From assembly GCF_000687935.1 (NCBI RefSeq), contig NZ_JHZZ01000001.1, positions 3,668,001 to 3,732,000 of the forward strand: 64,000 nucleotides of DNA, read 5' to 3'. Source of the stretch: Polaribacter sp. Hel_I_88. GTDB taxonomy: Bacteria; Bacteroidota; Bacteroidia; Flavobacteriales; Flavobacteriaceae. Made by a program: the position numbers and the translations under genes. The notes beneath the pieces were generated by a model, which was given only the letters and a program-made list of their open reading frames with translations, was not told the origin of the DNA and searched no databases. Below, piece after piece: positions 26,981 through 35,380 of the stretch (its first letter is position 1; every line of letters starts with the position of its first letter).

Positions 26981-27288
26981 GCATCGTTTTTAAATAAAAA
27001 ACCAAAACCTAATCTACTTAAAAACTTTTTTTCGAAAGCCCAAAAGAATTTGAATTGACCAAAAAGCCAACCCACAATTGGGAGTGTTAATTGGTAAATT
27101 GGAAATATTAATATAATCCTTAAAGGGTAATAAAACCAAGGACTTAAAGTTTCTGTTGATAATCCTAAAAAAGCAGTTACAGGTTTTGCAACCCAAGCTG
27201 CAAATGATCCGTTAATTGCAAAGACAATAAAAATAGCAACAACAGCCCAATTGCTTTCTATGCCCCATCTTTCTTTTAATTTTTCCAT
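26977..27288 (-). CDS. DUF6787-like membrane protein
   Basis: The 103-residue protein has a helix at about 14-33 (NWAVVAIFIVFAINGSFAAW) and one at about 53-75, then GWLFGQFKFFWAFEKKF. I recognise this as the DUF6787 type, which in Bacteroidota is usually found next to lgt. It begins one base inside the lgt stop region, so translation is probably coupled. The function is unknown; the link with lipoprotein maturation is only by neighbourhood. Confidence 0.7.
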   Translation of the reverse strand: MEKLKERWGIESNWAVVAIFIVFAINGSFAAWVAKPVTAFLGLSTETLSPWFYYPLRIILIFPIYQLTLPIVGWLFGQFKFFWAFEKKFLSRLGFGFLFKNDA

Positions 27289-28154
27289 TACCCTACTTTC
27301 TCTGTGTTTTTAGTTTTTCTGAACATTAACCACAAACCTATTAAAACTAAGGGAATACTTAAAACTTGACCTGTATTTAAAGGACTAAATAACCATTCTT
27401 CTCCTCTTTCTTGGACTTGTGGTTCTTTTAAAAACTCTATAACAAATCTTAAAGACCATAAAACTGCAAAAAACAAACCAAATAAGAAACCTGTTTGTTC
27501 TTTTTTATCAGTTTTCCAATACAAATGCCACATTACAAAAAATAAAATTAAGTAACTAATAGCTTCATAGATTTGCGTTGGATGTCTTGCAAAATTTTCT
27601 GCATTATTTTTAAAAATTACGCCAAAATCAGAACCTGTTGCCTTTCCAACAATTTCTGAATTCATAAAATTACCTGTTCTAATAAAAAAACCAGCTAAAG
27701 CAACCATAATTGCCAATCTATCTAAAATAAAAAGCCAAGGTTTGTGTAAATGTTTTTTTGCATAAAAGTACATGGCAATAGGAATTCCAATAGCTGCTCC
27801 ATGACTTGCAAAACCAGTAAACCCAGTAAATTTATATCCTTTAATAAAACCAAATAAACTATCGTTTGCACTTTCTTTTATGGGTAAAAATATTTCTAAT
27901 AAATGATCTTGATAATAATCCCAACTATAAAAGAAAACATCACCAAAACGCATTCCAATTAACATCGAAATAAAAACATACATAAATAATGTATCTAGTT
28001 TTTCTGCGGGAATTTTATCTTCTATATATATTTTTTTCATTAGGTGTAAACCCAATAAAAAAGCGGCTACAAACATCAAACTGTACCAACGAACTACAAA
28101 AAAACCTAAATCGATTCCTATTGATGGACTCCACTCTATTGCTAAAAAATTCAT
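27288..28154 (-). CDS. lgt: Prolipoprotein diacylglyceryl transferase
   Basis: The 288-residue polytopic membrane protein carries the Lgt signature FIRTGNFMNSEIVGKATGSD (Arg-x-Gly-Asn-Phe-x-Asn-x-Glu-x-x-Gly) and the conserved FASHGAAIGI with the essential His. Lgt transfers diacylglycerol from phosphatidylglycerol to the lipobox Cys of prolipoproteins, the first step of lipoprotein maturation; at least three such lipoproteins are encoded in this window. Length is normal. It lies in a run of minus-strand genes with DUF6787 and yidD. Confidence 0.93.
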   Translation of the reverse strand: MNFLAIEWSPSIGIDLGFFVVRWYSLMFVAAFLLGLHLMKKIYIEDKIPAEKLDTLFMYVFISMLIGMRFGDVFFYSWDYYQDHLLEIFLPIKESANDSLFGFIKGYKFTGFTGFASHGAAIGIPIAMYFYAKKHLHKPWLFILDRLAIMVALAGFFIRTGNFMNSEIVGKATGSDFGVIFKNNAENFARHPTQIYEAISYLILFFVMWHLYWKTDKKEQTGFLFGLFFAVLWSLRFVIEFLKEPQVQERGEEWLFSPLNTGQVLSIPLVLIGLWLMFRKTKNTEKVG

Positions 28155-28231
28155 ACTTATATGTTCAATGTTTAAAATTCAAGATTTAAAGTTCTAAGTT
28201 TTGCGTCTTTTTTATTTTCTCTTTACTCTAT

Positions 28232-28465
28232 TTACTTATTTTTCTCTGGCACAGGATCATAACCACTTCCTCCCCAAGGATGACAACTAAAAATTCGCTT
28301 CAAAGATAACCAACCTCCAGAAAATAAACCGTGTTTTTGCAAAGCTTCTATAGTATAATGTGAACAAGTTGGGCTATATCTGCAAGTTGCTGGTGTATAA
28401 GGAGAAATTGCTGCTTGATAAAAACGCACAATTAAAATAAATGGATATGAAAGTATTTTTTTCAA
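28232..28465 (-). CDS. yidD: Membrane protein insertion efficiency factor
   Basis: The 77-residue protein contains the whole YidD pattern: [56 protein letters not shown], with the three conserved Cys residues. YidD helps the YidC insertase place proteins in the inner membrane and is a peripheral, amphipathic protein. In many bacteria it lies beside rpmH, rnpA and yidC; here it stands between lgt and cysS. Confidence 0.95.
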   Translation of the reverse strand: MKKILSYPFILIVRFYQAAISPYTPATCRYSPTCSHYTIEALQKHGLFSGGWLSLKRIFSCHPWGGSGYDPVPEKNK

Positions 28466-28491
28466 AATTAAATTTTATGTTTTTAATTATG

Positions 28492-28517
28492 AGATTTCTC
28501 CTATCGTCGAAATGACA
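28492..28517. repeat. TGTCATTTCGA family palindromic repeat, intergenic copy
   Basis: AGATTTCTCCTATCGTCGA then AATGACA is the reverse complement form of the repeat found inside purL at 60049-60076. It lies in the spacer between yidD and cysS. Confidence 0.7.
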
Positions 28518-28584
28518 ATTTTATTAAAAATAGAACAAAACATATTTTTGTAATTATTTTTGATAATTTCTATCAATTTTGGAA

Positions 28585-28614
28585 CTCCTTCCCTTTGGGA
28601 AGATTGGGATGGGC
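28585..28614. repeat. CTCCTTCCCTTTGGGAAG repeat, solo copy
   Basis: This 30-base element has a CTTCCC/GGGAAG palindrome followed by a TTGGGATGGGC tail. It is identical at 29 of 30 positions to the segment at 38592-38621 at the edge of the DUF559 insertion in recG. The bases just after it include the cysS stop codon. Confidence 0.8.
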
Positions 28615-28616
28615 TT

Positions 28617-30095
28617 TTAATTTATCGAAAAAGTTGTGCCTTCCTTACCATCTTTTAATTGAATTCCTAGTTCAATTAATTCGTCTCTAATTTGGTCTGA
28701 CAAAGCCCAATCTTTATTTTCTCTTGCTTCTTTTCTTAGTTTGATAAGCAACTCCACTACTCCATTTACTTTTCCTGAATTGTCTTGAGCATTTTCGTTC
28801 ATCAACCCTAAAACATCAAAAACAAAAGCGTTTAAAGTTTGTTTTACATCTTCTAAATCGTCTGAAGTTAAACTTGCTTTGCCTTCTTTAATTTGGTTGA
28901 TGATTTTTACAACATCAAACAAATTCGAAATTAAAATTGGTGTATTAAAATCGTCATTCATTGCTGCATAACAAGCTGCTTTCCATTTTTGGACATCAAA
29001 AGTTGATGTTTCACCAGCTTCAATTTTAGCTACAAAAGAAACTGCTTCCATTAATTTAGAGTGTCCTTTTTCTGAGGCTTCTAAAGCTTCACCCGAAAAA
29101 TCTAAAATGCTTCTGTAATTGGCTTGCATGTTAAAAAAGCGAACTACAGATGCAGAAAATGCTTTTGGTAAAATGTTATTTTCTCCTGATAAAATTTCAT
29201 TTGGTAAAATAAAATTTCCTGAAGATTTTGCCATTTTTTGGCTATTTAACAACAACATATTAGTGTGCATCCAATAATTTACGGGTTTTACACCAGAGCA
29301 AGTTTGCGATTGTGCAATTTCACATTCATGATGTGGAAATTTTAAATCCAATCCTCCTCCATGAATATCAAATTGTTCGCCTAAATATTTTGTACTCATC
29401 ACAGAACACTCCAAATGCCAACCAGGAAAACCATCACTCCAAGGTGAAGGCCATCTCATAATATGTCTTTCATCAGCTTTTTTCCAAAGTGCAAAATCTT
29501 GTGGATTTTTCTTATCAGATTGTCCATCTAAAGCTCTTGTATTATGGATTAAATCTTCCACTTTTCTACCAGAAAGAATTCCGTAATTTCCTTTTTTATT
29601 ATATTCTAACACATCAAAATAAACAGAACCATTTACTTCATACGCAAAACCTTTTTCTATGATTTCTTTAATCATTTCTATCTGCTCAACAATATGACCT
29701 GTTGCAGTTGGCTCTATACTTGGAGGTAAAAAATTGTAGTTTTTTAATACGTTATGAAAATCTACAGTGTATTTTTGAACCACTTCCATAGGTTCAATTT
29801 TTTCTAAACGTGCTTTTTTAGCAATTTTATCTTCACTTTCATCATCTTCATTTTCTAGGTGCCCAGCATCTGTAATATTACGCACATAACGCACTTTGTA
29901 GCCCAAATGCAACAAATATCTGTACACAACATCAAAGAACATAAATGTTCTTACATTTCCTAAATGTGCATTGCTATATACTGTGGGCCCACAAACGTAC
30001 ATACCTACATATCCGTCTGTTATGGGTTTAAAATCTTCTTTCGTTTTAGAAAGAGAATTGTATATTTTAAGTTGATTTTCTTTATAGAGTTCCAT
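28617..30095 (-). CDS. cysS: Cysteinyl-tRNA synthetase
   Basis: The 492-residue class I synthetase has [15 protein letters not shown], with the zinc ligand Cys and HIGH-like HLGN, the KMSKS loop as KMAKSSGNF, and conserved [19 protein letters not shown] with further zinc ligands. A DALR-type anticodon region follows (about 370-492). It charges tRNA-Cys. Length is normal. The final codons (TTFSIN) lie directly against a GC-rich interspersed repeat, which may have altered the last residues. Confidence 0.95.
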   Translation of the reverse strand: MELYKENQLKIYNSLSKTKEDFKPITDGYVGMYVCGPTVYSNAHLGNVRTFMFFDVVYRYLLHLGYKVRYVRNITDAGHLENEDDESEDKIAKKARLEKIEPMEVVQKYTVDFHNVLKNYNFLPPSIEPTATGHIVEQIEMIKEIIEKGFAYEVNGSVYFDVLEYNKKGNYGILSGRKVEDLIHNTRALDGQSDKKNPQDFALWKKADERHIMRWPSPWSDGFPGWHLECSVMSTKYLGEQFDIHGGGLDLKFPHHECEIAQSQTCSGVKPVNYWMHTNMLLLNSQKMAKSSGNFILPNEILSGENNILPKAFSASVVRFFNMQANYRSILDFSGEALEASEKGHSKLMEAVSFVAKIEAGETSTFDVQKWKAACYAAMNDDFNTPILISNLFDVVKIINQIKEGKASLTSDDLEDVKQTLNAFVFDVLGLMNENAQDNSGKVNGVVELLIKLRKEARENKDWALSDQIRDELIELGIQLKDGKEGTTFSIN

Positions 30096-30237
30096 TAAAA
30101 AAAGTAACGATTTACAAGCGATAAATATAGGTACTTTATAAGGAATGGCGAAATGGAAATTAAGGGAAGTTTTTAATTAAAATTCGAAAAAATCTATCGA
30201 ATTTACTTTTTAAATACTTTTATAAAGTAGTGAGTTA

Positions 30238-30277
30238 TTGTGAAAGGTTGTGAATAGTTTTGAATAGTTTTGAAAGG
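30238..30277 (+). repeat. Four 10-bp direct repeats upstream of the small-ORF promoter
   Basis: TTGTGAAAGG, TTGTGAATAG, TTTTGAATAG and TTTTGAAAGG follow each other with an exact 10-base period, so all present the same face of the helix. The last unit contains the promoter -33 box. This arrangement suits a cooperative activator or repressor. Confidence 0.6.
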
Positions 30278-30300
30278 CTGGTACAAATTTTGTACATTTG
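30269..30300 (+). promoter_or_regulatory. Promoter with overlapping 7-7 palindrome
   Basis: TTTG at 30269-30272, a 20-base spacer and TACATTTG at 30293-30300 fit the Bacteroidota consensus perfectly. The palindrome GTACAAA-T-TTTGTAC (30281-30295) fills the spacer and overlaps the -7 box. The first start codon is at 30320. Confidence 0.7.
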
Positions 30301-30319
30301 TATCAACAACAACAAAATT

Positions 30320-30463
30320 ATGGGAAAACTTATCTCAAAATATACTAAAATAAAAAAACAGCAAATTACAAATTCATCTGTAAAAGTTGCTCATACAGTT
30401 CGTGTTCTTACTCAAAAAGATATTGATGCAGAACGTTCTTCTGCATATTCTTATGTCTTATAA
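30320..30463 (+). CDS. Small basic protein of unknown function (47 aa)
   Basis: The ATG at 30320 gives a 47-residue, Lys-rich product (starts MGKLISKYTKIKKQQ, ends SSAYSYVL). An ATG further upstream at 30260 precedes the promoter -7 box and is unlikely to be used. No family is recognised. The excellent promoter and operator-like sites directly upstream, and the following interrupted gene in the same frame 12 bases later, support it as a real, regulated gene and probably the first of a pair. Confidence 0.55.
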   Translation: MGKLISKYTKIKKQQITNSSVKVAHTVRVLTQKDIDAERSSAYSYVL

Positions 30464-30475
30464 AAACCTTTTCTA

Positions 30476-31054
30476 TTGGAAAGGCATATTTATAATTACA
30501 CATACAAAGGTTCTAAAACTTTAGACAATTTAAAAATCGATTTATATACTTTTAAGTGCGAATTTAATCACACCTATATTGTTGAAATAGAAAAATTTGA
30601 ACCTAATATTTATATTGTTCAATTTTATTTAAAATCTCATTAAAATTCTGATGATAGGCATTCATTAGTTGTTTCCGAAGGTTCTAAAGGGAACAAAAGT
30701 GGAGCAACAAATTTTTTAATCATTTTAAATACAATTCAAGATTTGATGTTTTCTTATTTGAGTAGAAACGATAAAGCATCTTTTGGTTTTATTGGAGCAA
30801 GATCTATAAACTCTAAAAAAGATAGAGTTCTAAAAACCAAAATTATAGAAAGTGAAAATGAAGATGGTACAATAATTAATAGCCAACGTTTTAGGATTTA
30901 TAGAAAATATACAAAACGTTATTTTTCTTTAAATCACTTTAGCCATTTAGAAATGAGAAGTATAAGCTGTTATTTATTGTTAAACAAGAAAAATAATTTG
31001 ACTCCAGATGAATCTCTAAATTTTTTCTTAAAATATATAAATGATGATTTCTAA
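30476..31054 (+). pseudogene. Interrupted gene with in-frame TAA, unknown family
   Basis: Reading from TTG 30476, a coding-like peptide (ERHIYNYTYKGSKTLDNL to VQFYLKSH) meets TAA at 30641-30643. The same frame then continues without any shift (NSDDRHSLVVSEGSKG to FLKYINDDF) to 31054. Codon use and amino acid composition look coding on both sides. The downstream part contains KASFGFIGARSI, which I believe recurs in uncharacterised Bacteroidota proteins of about 190 residues. The simplest view is one nonsense mutation in a gene of about 191 codons. An internal ATG at 30743 could still give a 103-residue C-terminal protein. Confidence 0.6.
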
Positions 31055-31057
31055 TTT

Positions 31058-32407
31058 TTATTCAATTAAAATACTACTATAATCACCCTTAAAAATAATT
31101 AAATTTTTTGTTGATGAATTTGTGTTCGATATTCCAGCTCGTTTATTTTCCAAATTAACTTTATTTACTTGATATTTTAATTTACTTGACACATCACCTA
31201 AATTAATGCTTGCATTAGATTGACTTAAATTCAACAAAAACTCGCCAAAATTAGAATTAAAACCATCAATACTTAATTCTCCAAATTTATCAGAAATCGT
31301 TACGTTTTCATTGATTTTATAAATTTTAACTCCAGATGAATTATTGCTCATTGTTGTATTTGTAAGAGATGCTATTTTAGCATCTCTTACGTTGTTTAAA
31401 AATAAAGTACAGGCATTTAAATCGTTGATGGTTACTGGTGAATAATCAATAGTTAATTCACCACCATTTAAATTATTCGCATTAAAAGTGCCATATTTTA
31501 CGTTACCAAAAGCAACTGTGTTTGGTAGTTTTACTTTACAATGACGTGTATTTAAATCGAAAGTTGCCCCTTTTGGAACTTTAATTTCTAGTCTCTTTTT
31601 AATTTTAATTTTTTTTCCATTAATGATGATATCATCTGAATTAGAATTAAATTTTAATTTTTTGAGTTCTTCTTTTACTTTTTGTAATTGTTTTTTTATT
31701 TTATCGTAATCCACTTTTTTATATTCTTCTTGAGACTCTTTTATTTGCTTTTTCATTTTTTCTTTAGAATCAACAAAATCTTTTCTGAATTTTTCCTTAT
31801 CAAAATTCATCTTCTTTTTTAATTCTTCGTACTTCTTAGACTTCTTGAATTCTTCCCATTCTTTTTTCGATTTAATATTAATATGAACATCATCATCAGA
31901 ATATTGAAAAGAATAATTTCCGTTTTTACCAATATTATTCGCTAAATTTTCAAGATTATTAGGCAAATTTGTATAATCAAAATCAAAATTCATATCTGGT
32001 AAAACAATAGTTTCAAAACTTGAATAATCAATATCTGGCATTTTAAAATCGAAATTCATATCATCAAAAAAAACAAAATCATTCTTAAAATTAAAGGCAT
32101 TATTTCCTTTTGATGTGATTTGAACTTTCTTAGAATTGCCCAAAGCTTCAAAATTCCAATCTTTAAAATATTTTTCGGCTTCTTCTTTAGTGATTCCTTC
32201 AATTTCTATAAAAGCCTCAACTTGCACTTCATTTTTATCCCAAATAGCAACATTAATATCTGTGTTTGATGCGTTAATAGCAACTTCCACATCTTTTTTT
32301 GTGGAGAAATTTTCTGTAAATTTTTTATCGAACTTTTGAGCAAAAACAGTTCCTAAAAAACTGATGGCAATAAAGGTGAAAATGTATTTATATGACTTGT
32401 GTTTCAT
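31058..32407 (-). CDS. Secreted DUF4097-like protein of a sigma-factor operon
   Basis: The 449-residue protein has a signal peptide (FTFIAISFLGTVFAQ). Its middle (about 195-245) is a Lys/Glu-rich helical segment, and its C-terminal half (about 265-449) is a regular succession of short strands (INGKKIKIKKRLEIKVPKGATFDLNTRHCKVKLP) like the right-handed helices of DUF4097-type putative adhesins. It overlaps the anti-sigma gene by 20 bases and is the third gene of the ECF operon, so it is probably an envelope-stress or surface component. No enzymatic motif is present. Confidence 0.7.
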   Translation of the reverse strand: MKHKSYKYIFTFIAISFLGTVFAQKFDKKFTENFSTKKDVEVAINASNTDINVAIWDKNEVQVEAFIEIEGITKEEAEKYFKDWNFEALGNSKKVQITSKGNNAFNFKNDFVFFDDMNFDFKMPDIDYSSFETIVLPDMNFDFDYTNLPNNLENLANNIGKNGNYSFQYSDDDVHINIKSKKEWEEFKKSKKYEELKKKMNFDKEKFRKDFVDSKEKMKKQIKESQEEYKKVDYDKIKKQLQKVKEELKKLKFNSNSDDIIINGKKIKIKKRLEIKVPKGATFDLNTRHCKVKLPNTVAFGNVKYGTFNANNLNGGELTIDYSPVTINDLNACTLFLNNVRDAKIASLTNTTMSNNSSGVKIYKINENVTISDKFGELSIDGFNSNFGEFLLNLSQSNASINLGDVSSKLKYQVNKVNLENKRAGISNTNSSTKNLIIFKGDYSSILIE

Positions 32408-32972
32408 GTTGTTTAGTATTTAAATTATTAAGTTCATTTAGTTGCTTTTTTAAACGTTGAAAAAGCTGTAAGCGTAATTGTAAATTACGAATTAGTGCAT
32501 CTATAGTTGCATCATTAACCCCATTTGTATTGAGCTCTTTGGTTAACGATTTGTATTCTTTGGTGAGTTCTGCAATTTTTAATAAGTAACTATCCACAAG
32601 TTCCTTATTCCCTTCAGATAAATCTAATTGACTAATTTCTAATTTAATACTATTCAAATAATAGGTTTCTATGGTATTAAATTCAGGAGAAATAGTACCT
32701 AAAGTAATTTCATCTTGTGTTGAATTTATTTCAGCATCTTTTTTCTCAATGGGTTGTGCTACTATTTGTTCTGTTGGATACAATTTAATTGCTAAACTAA
32801 CCAACAACACAACTGATGCTGCAACAGACAGCCATTTAAAAGATGTTTTTTTCTTTTTCTTTAAATGCAATTCAGACTTCAATAAGTTCTCAAATTTTGA
32901 AGTATGGTTTGCAGATAATTCTATATTTCCTTCTTTAAAATCCTTTAATTTTTCTCTAATATCTTGCTGCAT
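32388..32972 (-). CDS. Probable membrane anti-sigma factor
   Basis: The 194-residue protein has a short cytoplasmic N-terminal domain (1-42), one transmembrane helix (about 45-63, WLSVAASVVLLVSLAIKLY) and a helical periplasmic part with long amphipathic stretches (about 105-190). It overlaps the ECF sigma gene by 17 bases, the usual arrangement for a sigma and its membrane-bound inhibitor. There is no ZAS zinc motif, so the identification depends on topology and position. Confidence 0.7.
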   Translation of the reverse strand: MQQDIREKLKDFKEGNIELSANHTSKFENLLKSELHLKKKKKTSFKWLSVAASVVLLVSLAIKLYPTEQIVAQPIEKKDAEINSTQDEITLGTISPEFNTIETYYLNSIKLEISQLDLSEGNKELVDSYLLKIAELTKEYKSLTKELNTNGVNDATIDALIRNLQLRLQLFQRLKKQLNELNNLNTKQHETQVI

Positions 32973-33513
32973 AACTCGTGTCTTTTAACTGTTCTCTCAA
33001 TAATTTTTTCCCTCTTAGCAAATTTGTTCTAGATGTATTTTCGGTAATGTTTAAAACTTGTGCAATTTCTTGATGATCATAACCTTCTATCAAATACAAA
33101 CTTAAAACCAAGCGATATTTTTCCTTTAATAATTTAATTTTATCTACAATTTCATCTGCAGAAATTTCACAATCAATTTGCCAATTTTCATCTTCTGTAA
33201 TAGTTATAATCTCATCATTTATCGAAACTAAATCCAACTTATTTTTCTTTAAATAATCAATACTTTGGTTGATGACAATCCGTTTTAACCAAGCTCCAAA
33301 AGCGACTTCATTCTTATAGGTATCAATATTTTTAAATGCCTTTATAAAAGCATCTTGCATTACATCTTCTGCTAAAAAACGATCTTTTACATATCTATAA
33401 GCAATTAAAAACATCGCTTTACAATACAAATTATACAATTGCATTTGCGCCTTTGCATCGTTGTTTTTGCATTGGTTAATTATAGTTTGATGTAATTGTT
33501 TGGTTGGTTTCAT
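32956..33513 (-). CDS. RNA polymerase ECF sigma factor
   Basis: The 185-residue protein has sigma region 2 (LYCKAMFLIAYRYVKDRFLAEDVMQDAFIKAF, the -10 binding and melting part) and region 4 (EGYDHQEIAQVLNITENTSRTNLLRGKKLLRE, the -35 binding helix-turn-helix), with no region 3. It is a group 4 (ECF) factor. The operon order sigma, membrane protein, DUF4097-like protein points to an envelope-sensing role. A GCAAC-N16-CGTC motif upstream suggests autoregulation. Confidence 0.92.
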   Translation of the reverse strand: MKPTKQLHQTIINQCKNNDAKAQMQLYNLYCKAMFLIAYRYVKDRFLAEDVMQDAFIKAFKNIDTYKNEVAFGAWLKRIVINQSIDYLKKNKLDLVSINDEIITITEDENWQIDCEISADEIVDKIKLLKEKYRLVLSLYLIEGYDHQEIAQVLNITENTSRTNLLRGKKLLREQLKDTSYAARY

Positions 33514-33529
33514 TAAATCATTCTTATCT

Positions 33530-33558
33530 TATAGACGATACATTTTTCGAGTTGTTGC
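33530..33558 (-). promoter_or_regulatory. Probable autoregulated ECF promoter
   Basis: On the minus strand GCAAC (33554-33558) is separated by 16 bases from CGTCTATA (33530-33537), 17 bases before the sigma start codon. The AAC-N16-CGTC layout is that of ECF promoters, and autoregulation is common. It differs from the AACC/CGTATA sites at 935 and 62259. Confidence 0.55.
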
Positions 33559-33581
33559 AAAATTTTAAAAAAAATAATTCC

Positions 33582-33676
33582 ACAGAGAAACACAGCGCAT
33601 TTTCACAGAGCTTCACAGAGGTATTCTCAACTTTTCTCTGTGGAACTCTGTGAAACTTTGTGAATCTCCATGTAAA
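33582..33676. repeat. CACAGAG-type inverted repeat spacer
   Basis: TTCCACAGAGAAACACAG and TTCACAGAGCTTCACAGAGG on the left face TCTCTGTGGAACTCTGTG on the right as inverted copies. This resembles, but is not identical to, the CACGGATTTCACAGA family at 14277 and 17130-17800. No ORF is present. Confidence 0.6.
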
Positions 33677-33729
33677 AACTCTTAATTTATTTGAAGTTAA
33701 ATCCTTAAATTTACATATTAACTTTTACA

Positions 33730-34797
33730 ATGGATAAAAATAAATCTGCTTTACAAGAAAATGAAGGTGTTTTAAAACCTAAAACAACCCATTTTTTAAG
33801 TGCGGAAAAAATAAAAAGAAATAGAGCAAAACAGCATACTGTTGAACAATTTGTATCCAAAATTTTGGAGGGTAATATTACTTTTTTAAGTAGAGCCATT
33901 ACTTTGGTTGAAAGCACCAATGTAAATCATCAAAAAAAAGCAAACGAAATTCTAGAACGTTGTTTGCCTTTTGCAAATAAATCTGTTAGAATCGGAATTA
34001 CTGGAGTTCCTGGCGTTGGCAAAAGTACCTTCATAGAATCTTTTGGAAAATACTTAACAAGTCAACATAAAAAAGTAGCTGTTCTGGCTGTTGATCCTAG
34101 TAGTTCTGTACATAAAGGTTCTATTTTAGGTGATAAAACTAGAATGGAAGAATTAGTAACTGATAAAAATGCGTTTATCAGACCTTCACCTTCTGGAACT
34201 TCTTTAGGTGGTGTTGCTCAAAAAACACGCGAATCTATAATTCTTTGTGAAGCTGCTGGTTTTGATACCATAATTATTGAAACTGTTGGAGTTGGGCAAT
34301 CTGAAACTGTGGTGCATTCTATGGTTGATTTCTTTTTGTTGCTAAAACTAGCTGGTGCTGGAGATGAATTGCAAGGGATAAAACGTGGAATTATAGAAAT
34401 GGCAGATGCAATTGTTATCAACAAAGCAGATGGTGAAAATGAAAAAAACGCAAAAATTGCCAAAGTTGAATTTAACAGAGCATTGCATTTATACCCAATT
34501 AAAGAAAGTAATTGGCAACCAAAAGTTTTAACGGCAAGTGCTTTGCATAATTTAGGTATCGAAAAAATCGACAACATGATTGTGGATTATATTACTTTGA
34601 CAAAAGAGAATAATTATTTTGATAAAAAACGAAATCAGCAAAATAAATATTGGCTGTTATCTACCATTGAACAACAATTAAAGGCTAACTTTTATAATAA
34701 TCCTTTGATAAAAAATGCGCTAACCCAAGAAATTACAGCTTTAGAAAATGGCAAAACAACGCCTTTTAATGCTGCTAAACGATTGTTGGAATTATAA
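33730..34797 (+). CDS. meaB: Methylmalonyl-CoA mutase-associated GTPase MeaB
   Basis: The 355-residue G3E-type GTPase has Walker A GITGVPGVGKST, the mutase-chaperone motif LAVDPSSSVHKGSILGDKTRM, switch segment IIETVGVGQSE and the NKAD base-recognition motif (VINKADGEN). MeaB/ArgK proteins protect and reload adenosylcobalamin in methylmalonyl-CoA mutase. No mutase genes lie in the window. Length is normal for the family. Confidence 0.93.
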   Translation: MDKNKSALQENEGVLKPKTTHFLSAEKIKRNRAKQHTVEQFVSKILEGNITFLSRAITLVESTNVNHQKKANEILERCLPFANKSVRIGITGVPGVGKSTFIESFGKYLTSQHKKVAVLAVDPSSSVHKGSILGDKTRMEELVTDKNAFIRPSPSGTSLGGVAQKTRESIILCEAAGFDTIIIETVGVGQSETVVHSMVDFFLLLKLAGAGDELQGIKRGIIEMADAIVINKADGENEKNAKIAKVEFNRALHLYPIKESNWQPKVLTASALHNLGIEKIDNMIVDYITLTKENNYFDKKRNQQNKYWLLSTIEQQLKANFYNNPLIKNALTQEITALENGKTTPFNAAKRLLEL

Positions 34798-34808
34798 TCT
34801 TATAAATT

Positions 34809-35231
34809 ATGAAAAAGCAAATAGTAACTTTTTTACTAATCAGTTTTTCTTACTTTGGTTTTAGTCAAAATTTCAGTTTAATTGAACCAAATATTTCAAA
34901 ATTAAAAGAAGAAAATTCTAAAGGCAATAATACCGAACCAATTTTAATTTATTTAAAAAATAATTATAACACTAATTCTGAAAAGTTTGAAAAACAATTC
35001 TTAGAATGGGATACTACAAAGGAATGTGCCTTCAAACAGGAATTTAAAAACAATATTACTTACTCCGTTTTTAATTGTAAAGAATCTGGTGGCATGACTA
35101 TAGAACTAGAAATGCCAAAAATAAAACGTAAAGAATTAATGTTATGGATTGAAAAAATCTATGAAGTTGATAAAATGGATGACGAAGAAAATATATGGAA
35201 AGAGAACAACTCTAAATTTGAGCCAAAATAG
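34809..35231 (+). CDS. Small secreted protein, unknown function
   Basis: A 140-residue protein with a clear signal peptide (QIVTFLLISFSYFGFSQ) and a mature part of about 120 residues rich in Lys, Glu and Asn. Two Cys residues (in KECAF and FNCKES) could form a disulfide in the periplasm. No family is recognised. It begins 11 bases after meaB and may be read from the same transcript. Confidence 0.6.
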   Translation: MKKQIVTFLLISFSYFGFSQNFSLIEPNISKLKEENSKGNNTEPILIYLKNNYNTNSEKFEKQFLEWDTTKECAFKQEFKNNITYSVFNCKESGGMTIELEMPKIKRKELMLWIEKIYEVDKMDDEENIWKENNSKFEPK

Positions 35232-35380
35232 ACAATTCCTGGTTGTTATTATAAAATTGATGAAAGAAAGAAAACTACATTTGTTAGTTTATACTGTGGT
35301 TGTTAAAGTGTTTTAACTTATTTTAAAATTTTATAATTTCTTTATCACCCTTAAAAACAAATGATTCTTACTTTTAAATT

